This document shows, one piece after another, positions 1-11,266 of a DNA stretch of 64,000 nt. Position numbers and translations under genes: made by a program. The stretch comes from Stereum hirsutum FP-91666 SS1 (lineage: Eukaryota; Basidiomycota; Agaricomycetes; Russulales; Stereaceae). Each line of letters opens with the position of its first letter. Position 1 is the first letter of the stretch. Below the pieces are notes generated by a model. The model was given only the letters and a program-made list of their open reading frames with translations, searched no databases and was not told the DNA's origin. The stretch is taken from positions 2,746,708 through 2,810,707 of the forward strand of contig NW_006763131.1 in the NCBI RefSeq assembly GCF_000264905.1, read 5' to 3'.

Positions 1-20
1 ACTCCGAGGATCCAGGCCGG

Positions 21-1286
21 ATGCCTCACCCAGATTCGCTCGAACGTCTGCCTCATTTATCCCAACTTCAGTCAGACGATTTCTTCACTTTACATCCCAT
101 GACGACACCTCGCCAACCCAAACCGCCAAGTCTGCATCGACAACTGCAGTCTTTAGTCGACCAAGACCCTACCCCTCCGCTGGATTCTCTCATCCGCTTC
201 CATGCATCTTTCCCCGCACGCAAACAGTCAACTCGTTCCTATAACCTACTCCTCCGTTTGGCCATACGCAACGCGTCTTATCGCACCGTAACGTATCTCC
301 TAGACACGATGAGGGAGCTGGATATTCCGGGAGACGAGCATACCTTGAAATATACAGTCAGATTCTTGGTTCGGCAGGGCTTATGGTCAGACGCCTTCGC
401 GGTGGCCACAGGTAGGGGCAGTCGCAGCATGGCCGACACCGCCTTTGGTCGTGGCGGCGTTCATCCTATCGCCTGGACGGAGTTGTTTGGAGGGGCTCAA
501 CGAGGCGCAGTGCGGCGGGGGTTTGAGGAGCTTGGTTCGCGGCCTGTGACACCGCGGACGCATGGAATAGGCTCGGAGCGATTCCACCTAAACATGCGAC
601 AACTTCCCAGACTGACGTTGACGAACCGCAGCGTTGACCGGCCGTCAAAGACGACAATTTACCTCTTCGTTCAATCACTTCTCCGCATGGGAGAGCACCG
701 GGCAGCGCTCGACATTACGATCCGGCTCCTTCGCGCCAATCCAACCGTTTGGGGCATGCGTTTCGTCCACCTCCATATTGCATTGCTCGGCCGCAAGCCT
801 ATGCCGAAGCCTGGAATCCAAAGCTACAACGCCGCTCGTAGGGATCTCGATGCGATGCTCTCCGCCTGCCCATCGCTTCAACCGGACGCTACCACCCTCT
901 TCATTCTACTCGGCCACCTCAAATCAACGGTGAACTGTGGTACCCTCGGACACAGGCTCCTCCTGCAGTTCGAGTCACGCTGGGGGAAAGATGTCGTAAA
1001 TGCGAGCGTCCGGGCAAGGATGCTCGCACTCGCGAGGAAGCAGGGTCGGCCTGACCTTATTAGAACTTGTGTGGAGGCCATACGGAGGAGTGGAGATCTG
1101 AAGGGCTCGATGCATGTAGGGCTTGAACCGTCGCTGTCTCGAACGACAACCGCAACGAGGACAGAGAGCGCAGGCGGGCATTTACGCTCAATGTATCTGC
1201 GAAAGGGTGCGGAGAGGACGCGGAGTTGGAAGCTGGTTGGCAGAGTTGGAAGGCGTAAGGCCAGTCACTCGGTGCCTACTTTGTAA
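21..1286 (+). CDS. PPR-like (pentatricopeptide repeat) protein, possibly 5' partial
   Basis: A single open frame of 421 codons runs from the ATG at 21 to the stop at 1286. The 20 bases upstream are also open in this frame, so the true start may lie before the window. The text is helical-repeat-like: near residues 74-125 there is a segment with RSYNLLLRLAIRNASYRTV followed by a second helix pair, and the PDATTLFILLGHL segment near residue 288 has the pentatricopeptide pattern. Basic, serine- and arginine-rich sequence fills the C-terminus. Fungal PPR proteins usually act in mitochondria on organelle RNA. I infer that role; no target peptide can be judged because the start is uncertain. I cannot name an orthologue. 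Confidence 0.6.
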   Translation: MPHPDSLERLPHLSQLQSDDFFTLHPMTTPRQPKPPSLHRQLQSLVDQDPTPPLDSLIRFHASFPARKQSTRSYNLLLRLAIRNASYRTVTYLLDTMRELDIPGDEHTLKYTVRFLVRQGLWSDAFAVATGRGSRSMADTAFGRGGVHPIAWTELFGGAQRGAVRRGFEELGSRPVTPRTHGIGSERFHLNMRQLPRLTLTNRSVDRPSKTTIYLFVQSLLRMGEHRAALDITIRLLRANPTVWGMRFVHLHIALLGRKPMPKPGIQSYNAARRDLDAMLSACPSLQPDATTLFILLGHLKSTVNCGTLGHRLLLQFESRWGKDVVNASVRARMLALARKQGRPDLIRTCVEAIRRSGDLKGSMHVGLEPSLSRTTTATRTESAGGHLRSMYLRKGAERTRSWKLVGRVGRRKASHSVPTL

Positions 1287-2805
1287 TTTTAATTATTGGT
1301 TCTTTCCCAACGCTGTTCCCTTCGAGCTGCAGATCTCACCTATCGCAAAGGCAAACAACCTTACTCTCGCGCTGACATGGCCTTTCCTTGGTGAAGACAG
1401 TCCTCGGAGTCCGAATGGGCCAAAGTCCTCGCTCCATCAATCCCGAGAAGGCCGCTGCAGGTTGAGCATCTTCAATCATGACTGTCGATCGACGAAAGGC
1501 TCGATAAATGGTGCGTGTTATTTTTGCAAGGGCTTTCAAGACACTAATTGAGCTCCAACGTCGCCGGGCTCCAGCTGAATATGACTCGTTTTGACACAAG
1601 TAAGTTAATCCTGATAAACAGCGCTTAAGTCTATTCCTGCTTCGACTTGCGATTCCCAACAATACACGTGGAAGGGTCCCGGGCACACCGGCCACGCGTC
1701 ATGACTTGGTTTCAATTCTGACATCCGCTGAGCTATCAGAGCACAAGTCGAGCGTCCATCGACTTTGAGAGAGTTAAACACGCCTGCTAGCTCCTTCAAT
1801 TATTTCACTTTGGGTTTGAATTTACGACCGTTTCCGGTGTGAACCGACCTGCCTCGGAGGCCGGGAGCTGGCCAACGAGCATCTCATGACTCGCTCAGAG
1901 GTTCAGTGTATTGTCAGCCCTTTCGTATACGACTTTCATGAGCGAGCAGAGCTTCATTTGCAGACTTATCTACCGTGAAGGATCCACCACTTGGCAAGGT
2001 TTCGAACATAGTAGCTCTGCCTTTTTTGGGGCAGTTTACTTGCCGGACCCCCGGGATCCGAGGAACAATAGACTTTGGACATGTCCTTTTGAGACGCCTA
2101 AATTGCTTAATCGCCTGTTTAGGCCTGCTGCCTATCATTTCCTGTTCACTGTCCCCGACTCATCCCCGAGCTCTGTCATCGTGGTATCTGCTTTCTTGAA
2201 GACAGAGGCCTCCCATAGTAGGAGGACCCGAGGGCGAAGGCAAGCTCATTGTATGTCAAGATGGCCTGCAAATGTCTCATGTTCTTGCGCGGAATGGTCA
2301 ATTTATCGCAGTCGGTCGCGAAGCTGATGACAAGCGAAGGTATGACGAGTTCACCGTTCTCGTCATGGGCGGGACGCATGTTTCTGTAACTTCTTTGCGA
2401 CGTTGCGAGTTAACCGTTGCTGCCCGTTAGCTGAGTTTCTATCTTTCCGAGTGTGAGTTCACCGTTCCACCGCCCAGGCAACCGTCTCAAACTCAAGAGG
2501 CAGGGTCTGACATAAGCAGGTAACGAAGGATCGAGTAGCGCTCTCGGCCTCAATATTTGGGGGGATCTGCTATCCAGCCCCTTAGCTGCTACTTCAATAT
2601 TGGGCTTCCATATGTCGTGGCACAGATCTCGATTCTTGAATCTTGAAATCTCTGTACAAAGGAGAATATCCGATGCTCGTCACCTCTCCGTTGAGCCTAT
2701 ATCCGCCATGGTTATAAAGGGCGGGTAATGTGGGCAACAAAATGCCATCCTCCCCCTCCGACGCATTTTCAGCCATTTCCTCCCCTCCCGAAATCATTTC
2801 CTTCG
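1287..2805. other. intergenic, no supported gene
   Basis: About 1.5 kb between the PPR-like gene and the REX4-like gene. No spliced gene could be assembled on either strand. A minus-strand ATG frame of 67 codons at 2176-2379 has a protein-like composition and is reported separately as a finding. Confidence 0.4.
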
Positions 2806-3692
2806 ATGCCATCCTCTGACCAGATCCTGTCTCTCTCGTGTACCGTCGTGGGCGTCGGTCCTGGTGGTAGTACCTCTATGTTGGCGTATGTCTTGGTTTC
2901 TCTTCACCTCCCACACCGGACAGTACTCAAGCATTACACAGTCGTGTTGCGATCACAGATTTCCGCGGAGAAAATATCTACGAGCGTTATGTGGCGCCAA
3001 CTTTGCAAGTTACCGACTATAGGACTGGAGTGACCGGTATCACGGAGGAGCACTTAAGTAGGTATTCGATTTTCCCTCTTCGTCGACCGGTCATTGATCC
3101 GTGCTATGCAGGGACCGCATATAAATTCAGTCAGGTTCAACGTCAAGTCGCGGACATCATTCGAAACAAGACAATCGTTGGCCACCAGTTATGGAACGAC
3201 CTCTCAGGTGAGACATGGAAGTCATAGGCGTCTTGTATGCTCGTTTCTAATTTAGCAAAACTTCTCAGTTCTTGGTATTCCCCATCCGGCAGTGGACACT
3301 CGCGATGTGGCACTCTATCAACCTTGTTAGAATCTCTTGTCTTGTCTTCTTCGTACATCGCCATCTGACCCCGAGGATCTCAACGCAGTCCGCAACGCTC
3401 TTAACTCCCCCAATCATATCGTAGGGCTCCAAAGCCTTTGTTGGCACCTCATGCGTCGTCGGTGCCAAGATGGTCAACAAAACCCGGTCAGTATCTCCTC
3501 TCAGATGGCGCTGCTGTCCGACGACCGTACTGACCTTGTTTTATGCAATGTAATCTCTTTGGACAGATTGAAAATGCTCGGGCAGCCCTCGATCTATATC
3601 GTTCACATGGAACCGAATGGGAATCTGCCATTCGGGATGGCCATTGGCCTTGCGCACTGCCTCCCTCCACCTTCGCTCGCTGCTATCTGTAG
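2806..3692 (+). CDS. REX4-like DEDDh exonuclease fold protein, catalytic residues largely lost
   Basis: The spliced protein starts at ATG 2806 and ends at TAG 3690-3692. The first exon is 2806-2885, the second starts at 2942, and further introns lie near 3060-3110, 3211-3270, 3348-3368 and 3489-3566. The order matches REX4/ISG20-type 3'-5' RNA exonucleases: an Exo I strand ending VVGVGPGGSTSMLA, then a VTDYRTGVTGI segment, Exo II with VGHQLWNDLS, a TRDVALYQPF strand, and an Exo III helix IENARAALDLYRSHGTEW. In active enzymes the Exo I motif reads DCEM; here the same place reads SCTV, so both the Asp and the Glu are gone. The Exo III His and Asp are also replaced. Only the Exo II Asp remains. 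The protein is therefore probably a non-catalytic paralogue, perhaps RNA-binding. An in-frame ATG at 2728 would add 26 proline-rich residues. Confidence 0.75.
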
Positions 3693-4409
3693 GTGACGTT
3701 GGCGTCGCTCACCGGACGGCGAATGGACCACCGCCTGGCACAGCCGCCCTCTTTCTTGGTTTTTTGTCTTTCCCTCCTCCGTCCCCGTCCGTCATTTCGG
3801 ACTGGTTGAAAGGGGTATTGCTGCATTGCATTGTTCCTAATTTTACGTGGACCCTGCTTCTTTGTTATCCTTCCTTGGCGCCTCCCTGCGCCTCCTGATT
3901 GTCGATCCTCGCTTGAATGTCTGTTAGGCTATGTAGCTTCTAGACCCCTGACCTTGTCACTTCCTCATATTCCTTCATTCTTGCATATCTTGGACTCTCA
4001 CCCACACGGACCAGAATCGTCCTGTCCATTCCGCCCTTGTAGTATATCTTATTCGTTATGTATGTATATATCTCCAAGTACCTTACCTCCTCATAGTTGC
4101 TATTTCTTGGGCTTGTGATCCGGCTTTTCGAGTCATGTTGCATGCCGTAGTGAACCTGTACATAGACTGCGGCCATCGAGCTGATAAAGTATGCTACCAT
4201 GACTTCCCTAATACAGTGACCCATATGTACGCACAACGGCGACTGATGCTTCTTGTTTCACCCTTCGGCCAGGCTCGCCTCGGATGAGTCGACACGAGAA
4301 GCTGATACTACTGCCGGGTCTAGATAAAGCAGCAATGCGTCAACAACGCATCGGCGGGTGCGGTACGACGGCTTCTTGTACGGTGGGGGCGACAGAGCGT
4401 GCGTGATTC
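3693..4409. other. convergent 3' intergenic region
   Basis: Pyrimidine-rich then AT-rich sequence between the 3' ends of the REX4-like gene (+) and the carrier gene (-). It probably holds both 3' untranslated regions. No coding signal was found. Confidence 0.4.
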
Positions 4410-6111
4410 TCATACCTTTTCGGCACCCAGGGTGCGCATCAAACCCTCGTAGACAAACAGGGCGCAGGCGTTCGCTGGAAACGCACGCAAAAGACTTGTG
4501 CCAATCCCGCGATAGAAACCCCGCACGCCGGCCTCATCATAAACGTGGTGGACGGTGATCAGCAAAGACGGGGGCCGCAGCGGGAGTTCGGTCGCCATGA
4601 TTCGGCTTTGAAATTTAGGTTGATGAGGAACGTGGCAACCCGCCGGGAGTAGGAGGCGGCGAACATTGAGAGATGAAATCAGTCGACAAGGCCCAACAGG
4701 ACGACATCGACGCCCACAGAGGCACATGAAGGGGGACCCACTTCTTCACGTTGTCAGCCGGGATGGCCATGGTCCAGTAAATGAGCGACGCTAAACCCCC
4801 AGCAAGGAAGTTCTGCTGCCCCGTTGACATCTAAGAGATGTTATTATGAGCGCGGTAACGGCGGGTGGCCAAAAGAGCGCCAACAAAGGGGCGGAATATA
4901 AGCTTCCGACGCGGTTGAAACCACGTTCGGGAAACGTGCCGGGATCAAGAACCGATATTCAAATAGGGACTACGAACCTCGAACCGAGTTCCTTTGAGGT
5001 GCGCAAATGAACGCATCAGGGCCTGTGGCGTTCGCGAAAGCGGATGGTCAACGTAACACGAGCCAGAAAGAAAGGAGTAGTAGAGAAGCTGACTTCGAAG
5101 GAGCCAAACAGCCAAAAGAAGTTACTTCTGTATACGAGACTGGCGGGCAAAGCTGTCCAGAGGCCTAGTACGCCTTGGGTCCGTACAATCTTCCTTGCAC
5201 AGTCCACCGGACCACTATACTGGCGCAGATTAGGGTCATTATGCATCTGCATTTGCAACTTGACCTTCAACAATTCCATAGGGGTTGCTAAGAAGGCACT
5301 GGAGGACACCGTTCAGATGGTAAGATTCGCGACGACCTTCCGATGAAAACACAGCCGCACCTGGTTAGTCCAGCGAAAAGTCCAGCTATCCCATGGCTCA
5401 GAAGCGTAAGCCTTCGCTCGTCGATGGAGCCTGGCACAGGTTCAGTGGTTCCGTGTCGTAGAAGAAAAAGTCGGTAGTTATGGAGGGAGCCCAGAAGAAC
5501 GGAGTCTATTGCGGCCCAGCCCACAGCTGGCTACGCGGTACTTCAGCACAAAGGCGTGTATAACAGCCAGCTGTTGACCGCGTACTATAATCTCACCGGT
5601 GTCACTCCTTTGTAAAGGGCAAATATCGACTGGGGTACGTCAGGTGAATCGAAACAATGCTAGAGATGAGGAGACCAAGTCACCTCGTTACGAACTGTCT
5701 TTACCAGACAATCAATAGCACCCTTGTATACTCCAGGCGGAGAGCACTGCAGGCGGGTTTTGATGGTGTCAAATCTGTGCCCAGACCACGTTCATCCAGT
5801 TTGAGACTTTGAACAGTCAGATGGCCGTTGCTCACAAAAGAGGGCCTTGACCGACGTACATGGTAAAGATAACACCGAGGCGACGTACTTACCCATGTCC
5901 GACCGCAACCTGAGAAGGCGAAAAGATGTGTGCTGATGTATTTTTCAGAGCGGACGGGTTCTCGAACATACTTTAGTGAGACCTAGAAACAAAGGCTCGA
6001 TGTTCAAACCCCGCTCGAGTGTGCGTGCCAACATGTACAATTACCACTTCCGACCCCGGCCAAGGCTCCCACAAGTCTGATTTGGCTGGATGGCTCTGGT
6101 TCTTCGGTCAT
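4410..6111 (-). CDS. mitochondrial carrier (SLC25 family)
   Basis: Read on the minus strand, the spliced protein starts at ATG 6111 (MTEEPEPSSQIRLVGALAG) and ends at 4410 with the tail LMRTLGAEKV. It shows the threefold carrier layout. Repeat 1 has GHGFDTIKTRLQ, repeat 2 has ATPMELLKVKLQMQ, and repeat 3 has IPADNVKNRIMA, which is completed only after removing an intron that starts at the GTGGGT near 4735. Each is followed by the expected GxxxxYKG- or GFYRG-type element. Members sit in the inner mitochondrial membrane and exchange small metabolites. The sequence resembles carnitine/acylcarnitine and Ymc1-type carriers, but I cannot assign a substrate. Oddity: the proline of the first Px(D/E)xx(K/R) signature is replaced by glycine. 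The promoter is divergent with the RING-CH gene (220 bases). Confidence 0.85.
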
Positions 6112-6331
6112 GGATCTTCAGCGGGGGTAATAGAGGTGAAAAAGGCCGCTGCGGGGATCAAGCTTTTCCAAGAACGAAACCGTCTTTTCGAAGTCGCACG
6201 AAGCGGAAGTCAATATGGTCCTGGTTTGGACGCCCATAGTCGGCCACGTGAGCGGGGCCGCATTTAGAATGCGAGGTGTCAACGTGGCAGGGTGGCCCAG
6301 CGGTGGCCCATCAACTTTCTTTCAATCCACG

Positions 6332-7357
6332 ATGAACTCAGCAACGAACGGCGGCCAGGAAGAAAAGCAATGCAGGATTTGCCTCGATGGCCCTGATCCT
6401 GAATTGGGTAAACTCATACGACCGTGTCTCTGCAGCGGCTCGATCTCGGTACGGTTTTGTAACTCTCGTTGAATATCGAAGGTCTGAAAGCCCCTGACCA
6501 GGACTGCTTTTCCCTTTGATGCATAGTACGTTCACCTGCGTTGTCTTCAGAGGTGGCGCAATACCTCCCCGTCTTCCTCGGCCTTTTACACATGTCCTCA
6601 GTGTCATTACCGCTACCATTTCGCCCGCACCAAGGTCGTTGGCCTTGCGACCAACCCCAGTAAGTCTATGGACCCTAGTCTCAGGATTAACAAACAATCT
6701 CAGATATGTTTCGCAGTCGCAATAGCTGCATTATCTACTGCGCTATTCGTGGTCTTGGTCATCCTCTCCTCTTTCATCACAACCATGTTCTTCTCCCCTA
6801 CGGACGACACATCGGCCCAAACAGGGTACCACAGCTACTGGTATTCTTCGTGGGCATACTCGTACGACGTTGGCGGTGATCTCATACGCACAGCACTCGG
6901 TATCATCCAAGATGAGACTGGCGATCTGTTCGACGCCGATAAGCTGTTCTCTTCCAGCTCCTCTGCAGGCATTCCATTCCGACAGCCCCCACCACCTCCC
7001 GGCCTCATCCGGCGACTCTTTCAGCGTTTCCTGCTCGGGCTGCCCGTCGTCGGCGTGGGCTCGCTCGTCCACATGCTCTCCTGGACCATGCTCACCCCTG
7101 TGCACTGGCTGGCCCGGTTCAGAGGCAGTCGAAATAGGCGTGGATCTGGATCGCGGGATACCGCGGCCATCATCCTAGTCCTGCTCATCATCGCTGGCGC
7201 CGCTAGGTGGGTTCTTTGGTTACCTCTACCTATATGGACCTACAATTGAAGCCGTATATCTCTAAGGGCGCTGTACAAAGTATATCAATTCACGGAGTCC
7301 GTGACGAAGCGCATCTTACTTCGTGCAGAGGAAATGATCCTGGAGGTTGATTCGTAA
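6332..7357 (+). CDS. RING-CH (MARCH-type) membrane E3 ubiquitin ligase
   Basis: Start ATG is 6332 (MNSATNGGQEEKQCRICLDG). The N-terminal RING-CH finger has C4HC3 spacing: CRIC, CLCSGS, then after an intron at 6449 the pair VHLRCLQRW, and finally CPQCHYRYHFAR. Joining the next exon after the CGCAG near 6716 puts ALSTALFVVLVILSSFITTMFF in frame as a first transmembrane helix. A second hydrophobic block lies near LLGLPVVGVGSLVHML and a third at IILVLLIIAGAA. A final short exon after the intron at 7207-7265 encodes ALYKVYQFTESVTKR and ends at TAA 7355-7357. MARCH-type enzymes sit in membranes and ubiquitinate membrane proteins through an E2 bound to the RING-CH. The tail after the third helix is short. 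Without splicing the frame would stop at 7249. Confidence 0.88.
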
Positions 7358-9023
7358 CATGTGTCAGGCTTTATGCGAAATTACCGTAGCCTTGTTCTTT
7401 CTCGTCTGTCCACTATTTTATTCAGGGAGTTTCATCGACATCATTTGTTCTGCTATGTATTTGCTCTGTGTTGTAAATCTTCACCACTCGAATTGTTCTC
7501 CAGATGTCGAAGTCCTAGCTTCACTTACCAAAACGTGCTAATGGCACCGTGTTCAATGCGTCGAATATATGTCCGAAGAAGAACATTGAAGAAAGCTTGA
7601 ATTCCCCAACCGTATGACCGCGTATGGCATAGCAAGATAGTCGTTGTATCCCCACATCGGGAAAATCACGTTTGTTTGGGTGTCAGAGTCAAACGTCACA
7701 TAACTTACAACAGTAGCACAGGCATGAGCCAGATCACACCAACATAACGGGCCGGCTTGTGCACGAATCCTTCCTCCCGGCCACTCTCGTCTCACCCCCC
7801 TTCGGCGTATCCGTCATTTTGAGATTGTTGAACCCTGACGTTCAACGGGACAAAGTGTTGCAGACCGATGCACGCATAGCTTCACTGTTATATGATGAGT
7901 CTAGCGGCGGTCATGCCTCATGGGTCTTCAGGTCCATTACTTCCAGGGACGAGCTGGACGCAAAGTTGAAACAGCGTATTAAAGCATCTGTCGGATTGAG
8001 ATGGGTCCATGGAAGCTACGCACCATGCAGATATTATTCCCGTTCAACAGTGTCTGTCTGAGTGCTGTCTTCTTGCGTCCAGCAGAGGTAATTTCACTTC
8101 AGCCCATGGTACCGTTAGACGAAAGTCGAGTGAAATGGGGTATTAGTGCAAGGCTGGGCAAAGAAGATTGGCGGGCCAGGAAACGCACAATTCGGTCACG
8201 TCCTCCAGCACCATGTCTGCGTTTGTATAGATTAAGAATAAGTTCCAATGATAGTATTCACTTTCTGAAGAATGAGTACGACGTACTGACGAAGTCATCG
8301 AATCCGAGCAAAGTTCCAGTGAACTCGCGCTCGTTCTTCATGATGACCCATATCCTCGAACCAATGCACCGATCAATGAGTTCTGCATTATTATATTGCC
8401 GTCAGATAGAGCTATGATGCGGTGTATAGCGAGAACAGACCAAGAGGTAGGATCTGAGAGGCCATGAAGAGATAAAATCGCAGGCCGTATCGCAGAAAGT
8501 GGAGGTCGTTCTCGACAAGTTCTGAAAGCTCACTTCGACGCGTGCTTGACGCGTACGGAAAACGAGTGGCGAGCGCCACCCACAGTCACGTTCTCTGTCT
8601 TCGCGTTGCACAGGTCTGAAGCTCATTGTGAGACATGGAGTAGACTACATTTTTTTCTAACAACTGCAACGCCCCAACAAAAAAACGGACGAAAAAAAAC
8701 AGATGGACTCTACTGAAATTAATGAAGACGCGTGAATGTGGAAAAAAGCGAGTCCCATTACGCTGAACACGCAAGACACGGACAGCTGAAAGTCAACCTT
8801 CGTCAAAACCGGATATAAAACAGGCTAATGAACAGAACACACAACTTCATTGCAAAGTGGAATATCAAAGTACAGCACTACGGGCCTGAGCTAGTATGAA
8901 AACAAAATGGTACGCGACGAGGAGTGATGATGAAAACACAACAGAAAAGGATCGGGGAGGCGTGAACACACGAAGAATCGATGGAAAGTCGTACAGTGTA
9001 AGGCAGAAAAATACCGGAACCCT
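7358..9023. other. intergenic, possible decayed coding fragment
   Basis: About 1.7 kb between the RING-CH gene and the 3' end of importin alpha. An open frame on plus near 7777-8061 encodes protein-like text (including PPFGVSVILRLLNPDVQ), and a neighbouring frame runs to 8417. I could not join them into a gene or name a family. The AT-rich part from 8640 to 9023 is probably the importin alpha 3' untranslated region. Confidence 0.35.
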
Positions 9024-10903
9024 TCATTGACCGAAGCTGAACCCACCCGGCGGGGGAGCACCGTCGTTGGTGTTGAACTAAAAAGGAAGACGGTTAATGA
9101 AAATGCGGCGAAGGCTCAGAAAAGATAACGTACCGAGAACGCTCCACTGGCATCGACGTTGGCGGGTGCAATACCAGCATCCATCTCCTCCTCGTCGGGG
9201 AAGTACTTGTCCATGATGTTAAACGCCTTCTTATAGATGTCGATGTTATCGTGTTGCTGGAGGTTGTGGATGGTAACCATGCCACCGGCTTCCTCGACGT
9301 ACTGCGCATATTTGTTCAGCGCACCGGGGCCAGCTGCCGCCTTGTCCATCTCTCCGACCTTGAGGATGTTGTCGAGACCATCGAGGGCGACCTGAATGAT
9401 CTTGTTGTCCATCATCGTCAAGAGATCACAGAGGGGCTTGATGCAGCCCTGCGAGACAAGGTAACGGATCTGCGCAGGCTCTTGAAGGCCACCGGAAGTC
9501 GCGTTCGAGATAGCCCAGCAAGCCTCCTTGCGGGTCTTGAAGTCGGCGTTCGACAGAATGTTGATCAACGGAGGGATGATGTTGGCGTCGATGACGTTCT
9601 GAATCTGGGGAGGGGAGCCGGCGGTGATGTTGGAGATGGTCCAGCAGGCCTCTTTCCGGATGCCATCCTTGTGGGACGACAGGAGAGACAGGAGAGCGGG
9701 TAGAGCACCTGATGCGATAACAACTTGGGTTTGAAGATCATCACCAGTGACGATGTTTCCTACAGAGCGAAGGGCGGGGGTCTGGACGGAGGTAGATGGG
9801 TGCATGAGGAGATCAACGAGACGCCTGCAGACACCGGACTCGATGACGGCTTGGATCTTGTCGTTGGAGCCATCGGATAGATACGAGATAGCCCAGCAAG
9901 CATCAATGAGGATTTCGTCATCGACTGAATAGATGAGTTTCGTAAGGACATTCAACGCAGGCGCGATCTATTTTATTCGATTAAATTAGTTCCTGTTTGG
10001 AGATATTTCGAGAACATTCGAACTTACCAGCTCCCAGTCAGGCTGTGGGGATTTTCCACGGCAGAAGTTGCTCAAAGTCCAGGTAGCATTCCGAAGCATG
10101 CTGATTTTGTGATTCTCGCTCAAAAGCGTCAACAAGGGCCTGAGAGCGCCCTGCTTGAGTACGTAATCTCTGCACTGGGGGCTGTCGCCGGCGATGTTGC
10201 CCAGCGCCCAAACTGCCTGCTCACGGACATCGAGGACGGGAGACGAGAGAAGGTTGATGAACTCGGGGACAGCGCTGGCGTTGATAACGACTTGGGTGTG
10301 CTCTTGGGTACCGGAAGCGATGTTGGTCAAAGCCCATGCAGCTTCGAACTGGAAATATCGTCAATTAACCATCCATTCAAGGAAGCTTCAAAGCGAACGC
10401 ACCTGAAGCATAGATTGACCGGTACGCAGGAACTCCACGAACCGCGGCACGACACCGCACTCGATGACGCGTTCGATGGGAGGATTCTTTTCTTTCGAAA
10501 GCAACTTGCGGAATTTGGTCGTCGTGTCAAGCTGACGCTCGGGGTCGTCGGAGAACACGCCCTGGATCATTTCGTCGGCGAGCTAGAAATGGCATAATCA
10601 GTCGTCGTTGAACCATCGACAAAGGGTGGCGGAGGGCACGAACAGGAGCCTCCCAGTTCGCGGGGGCAGTCTCCTCATCGGAGTCAGCAGAGGTATCGGG
10701 GAGGAAATTCCTCCTCTTGGCGATGTTCTCCTCTCTCTTCTGTCGCCTGATCTCAACCTGCTGCTCCTCCCTGCGACGCCTCAGATCGTCCTGCTTGAGG
10801 GCCTTGTTCTTGAATTCTGGACAAGACGCGTGTTAGACGCATTTCGCTTGGACTAGGAAGCACACTTACGGTCCCGACGGTTGTTGGCAGCGCGTTCGGC
10901 CAT
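9024..10903 (-). CDS. SRP1: importin subunit alpha (karyopherin alpha, Srp1-type)
   Basis: The start is ATG 10903 ([11 protein letters not shown]). Exon 2 carries the importin-beta-binding domain, with a [18 protein letters not shown] segment and the [14 protein letters not shown] element. Ten or so Armadillo repeats follow, with repeated motifs such as [37 protein letters not shown] and the ACWAISNAT helix whose Trp and Asn line the NLS groove. The last exon ends FGQ and stops at 9024-9026 (TGA). The protein carries classical nuclear-localisation-signal cargo into the nucleus with importin beta. The minus-strand exons are separated by introns near 9078-9133, 9968-10028, 10350-10402, 10583-10610 and 10817-10869. 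The C-terminus carries a short acidic patch (DEEEMDAGI) as in other Srp1 proteins. Confidence 0.96.
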
Positions 10904-11266
10904 GATGTTCGATTGGGTTGGGTAGGGGAGATGGGAGACGTGAAGGAAGATGCGGTATGACCGAAAACAAGAGACGCGCTTCCACGAAAACTAATAACCG
11001 CGTCTGGACAAAGACACAGTCACATCGAGTCACATTCGTGACACTCACCGTTCTGTCGCCACATGGGCCACAATCGGTCGCAAATCGTTTCATCGATTTC
11101 ATCATGCCTCTTCACACCACTACACTGGGGGAACGACTGTCTTTCCCCTCCTATGGATCTGATTCGAGAGACTATGCCTCGCATTTTCAGATTGTACTAG
11201 GAGAAAAACAAAATACAGATGCATTGCAGTCCAAAACGCGAAGGATGTTAATTATTCTACGGTACA
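10904..11266. other. intergenic between importin alpha start and Rpn2 end
   Basis: About 360 bases that combine the importin alpha promoter and the end of the Rpn2 transcript, both on minus. No gene and no clear TATA element was seen. Confidence 0.4.

Noticed and set aside
7777..8417. Possible gene in the plus-strand frames here
   Set aside because: Two frames look protein-like, but no splice sites join them, no conserved motif is visible and no family was recognised.
9251..9703. Plus-strand frame of 150 codons over importin alpha
   Set aside because: It begins with a non-ATG codon and is antisense to conserved Armadillo repeats.
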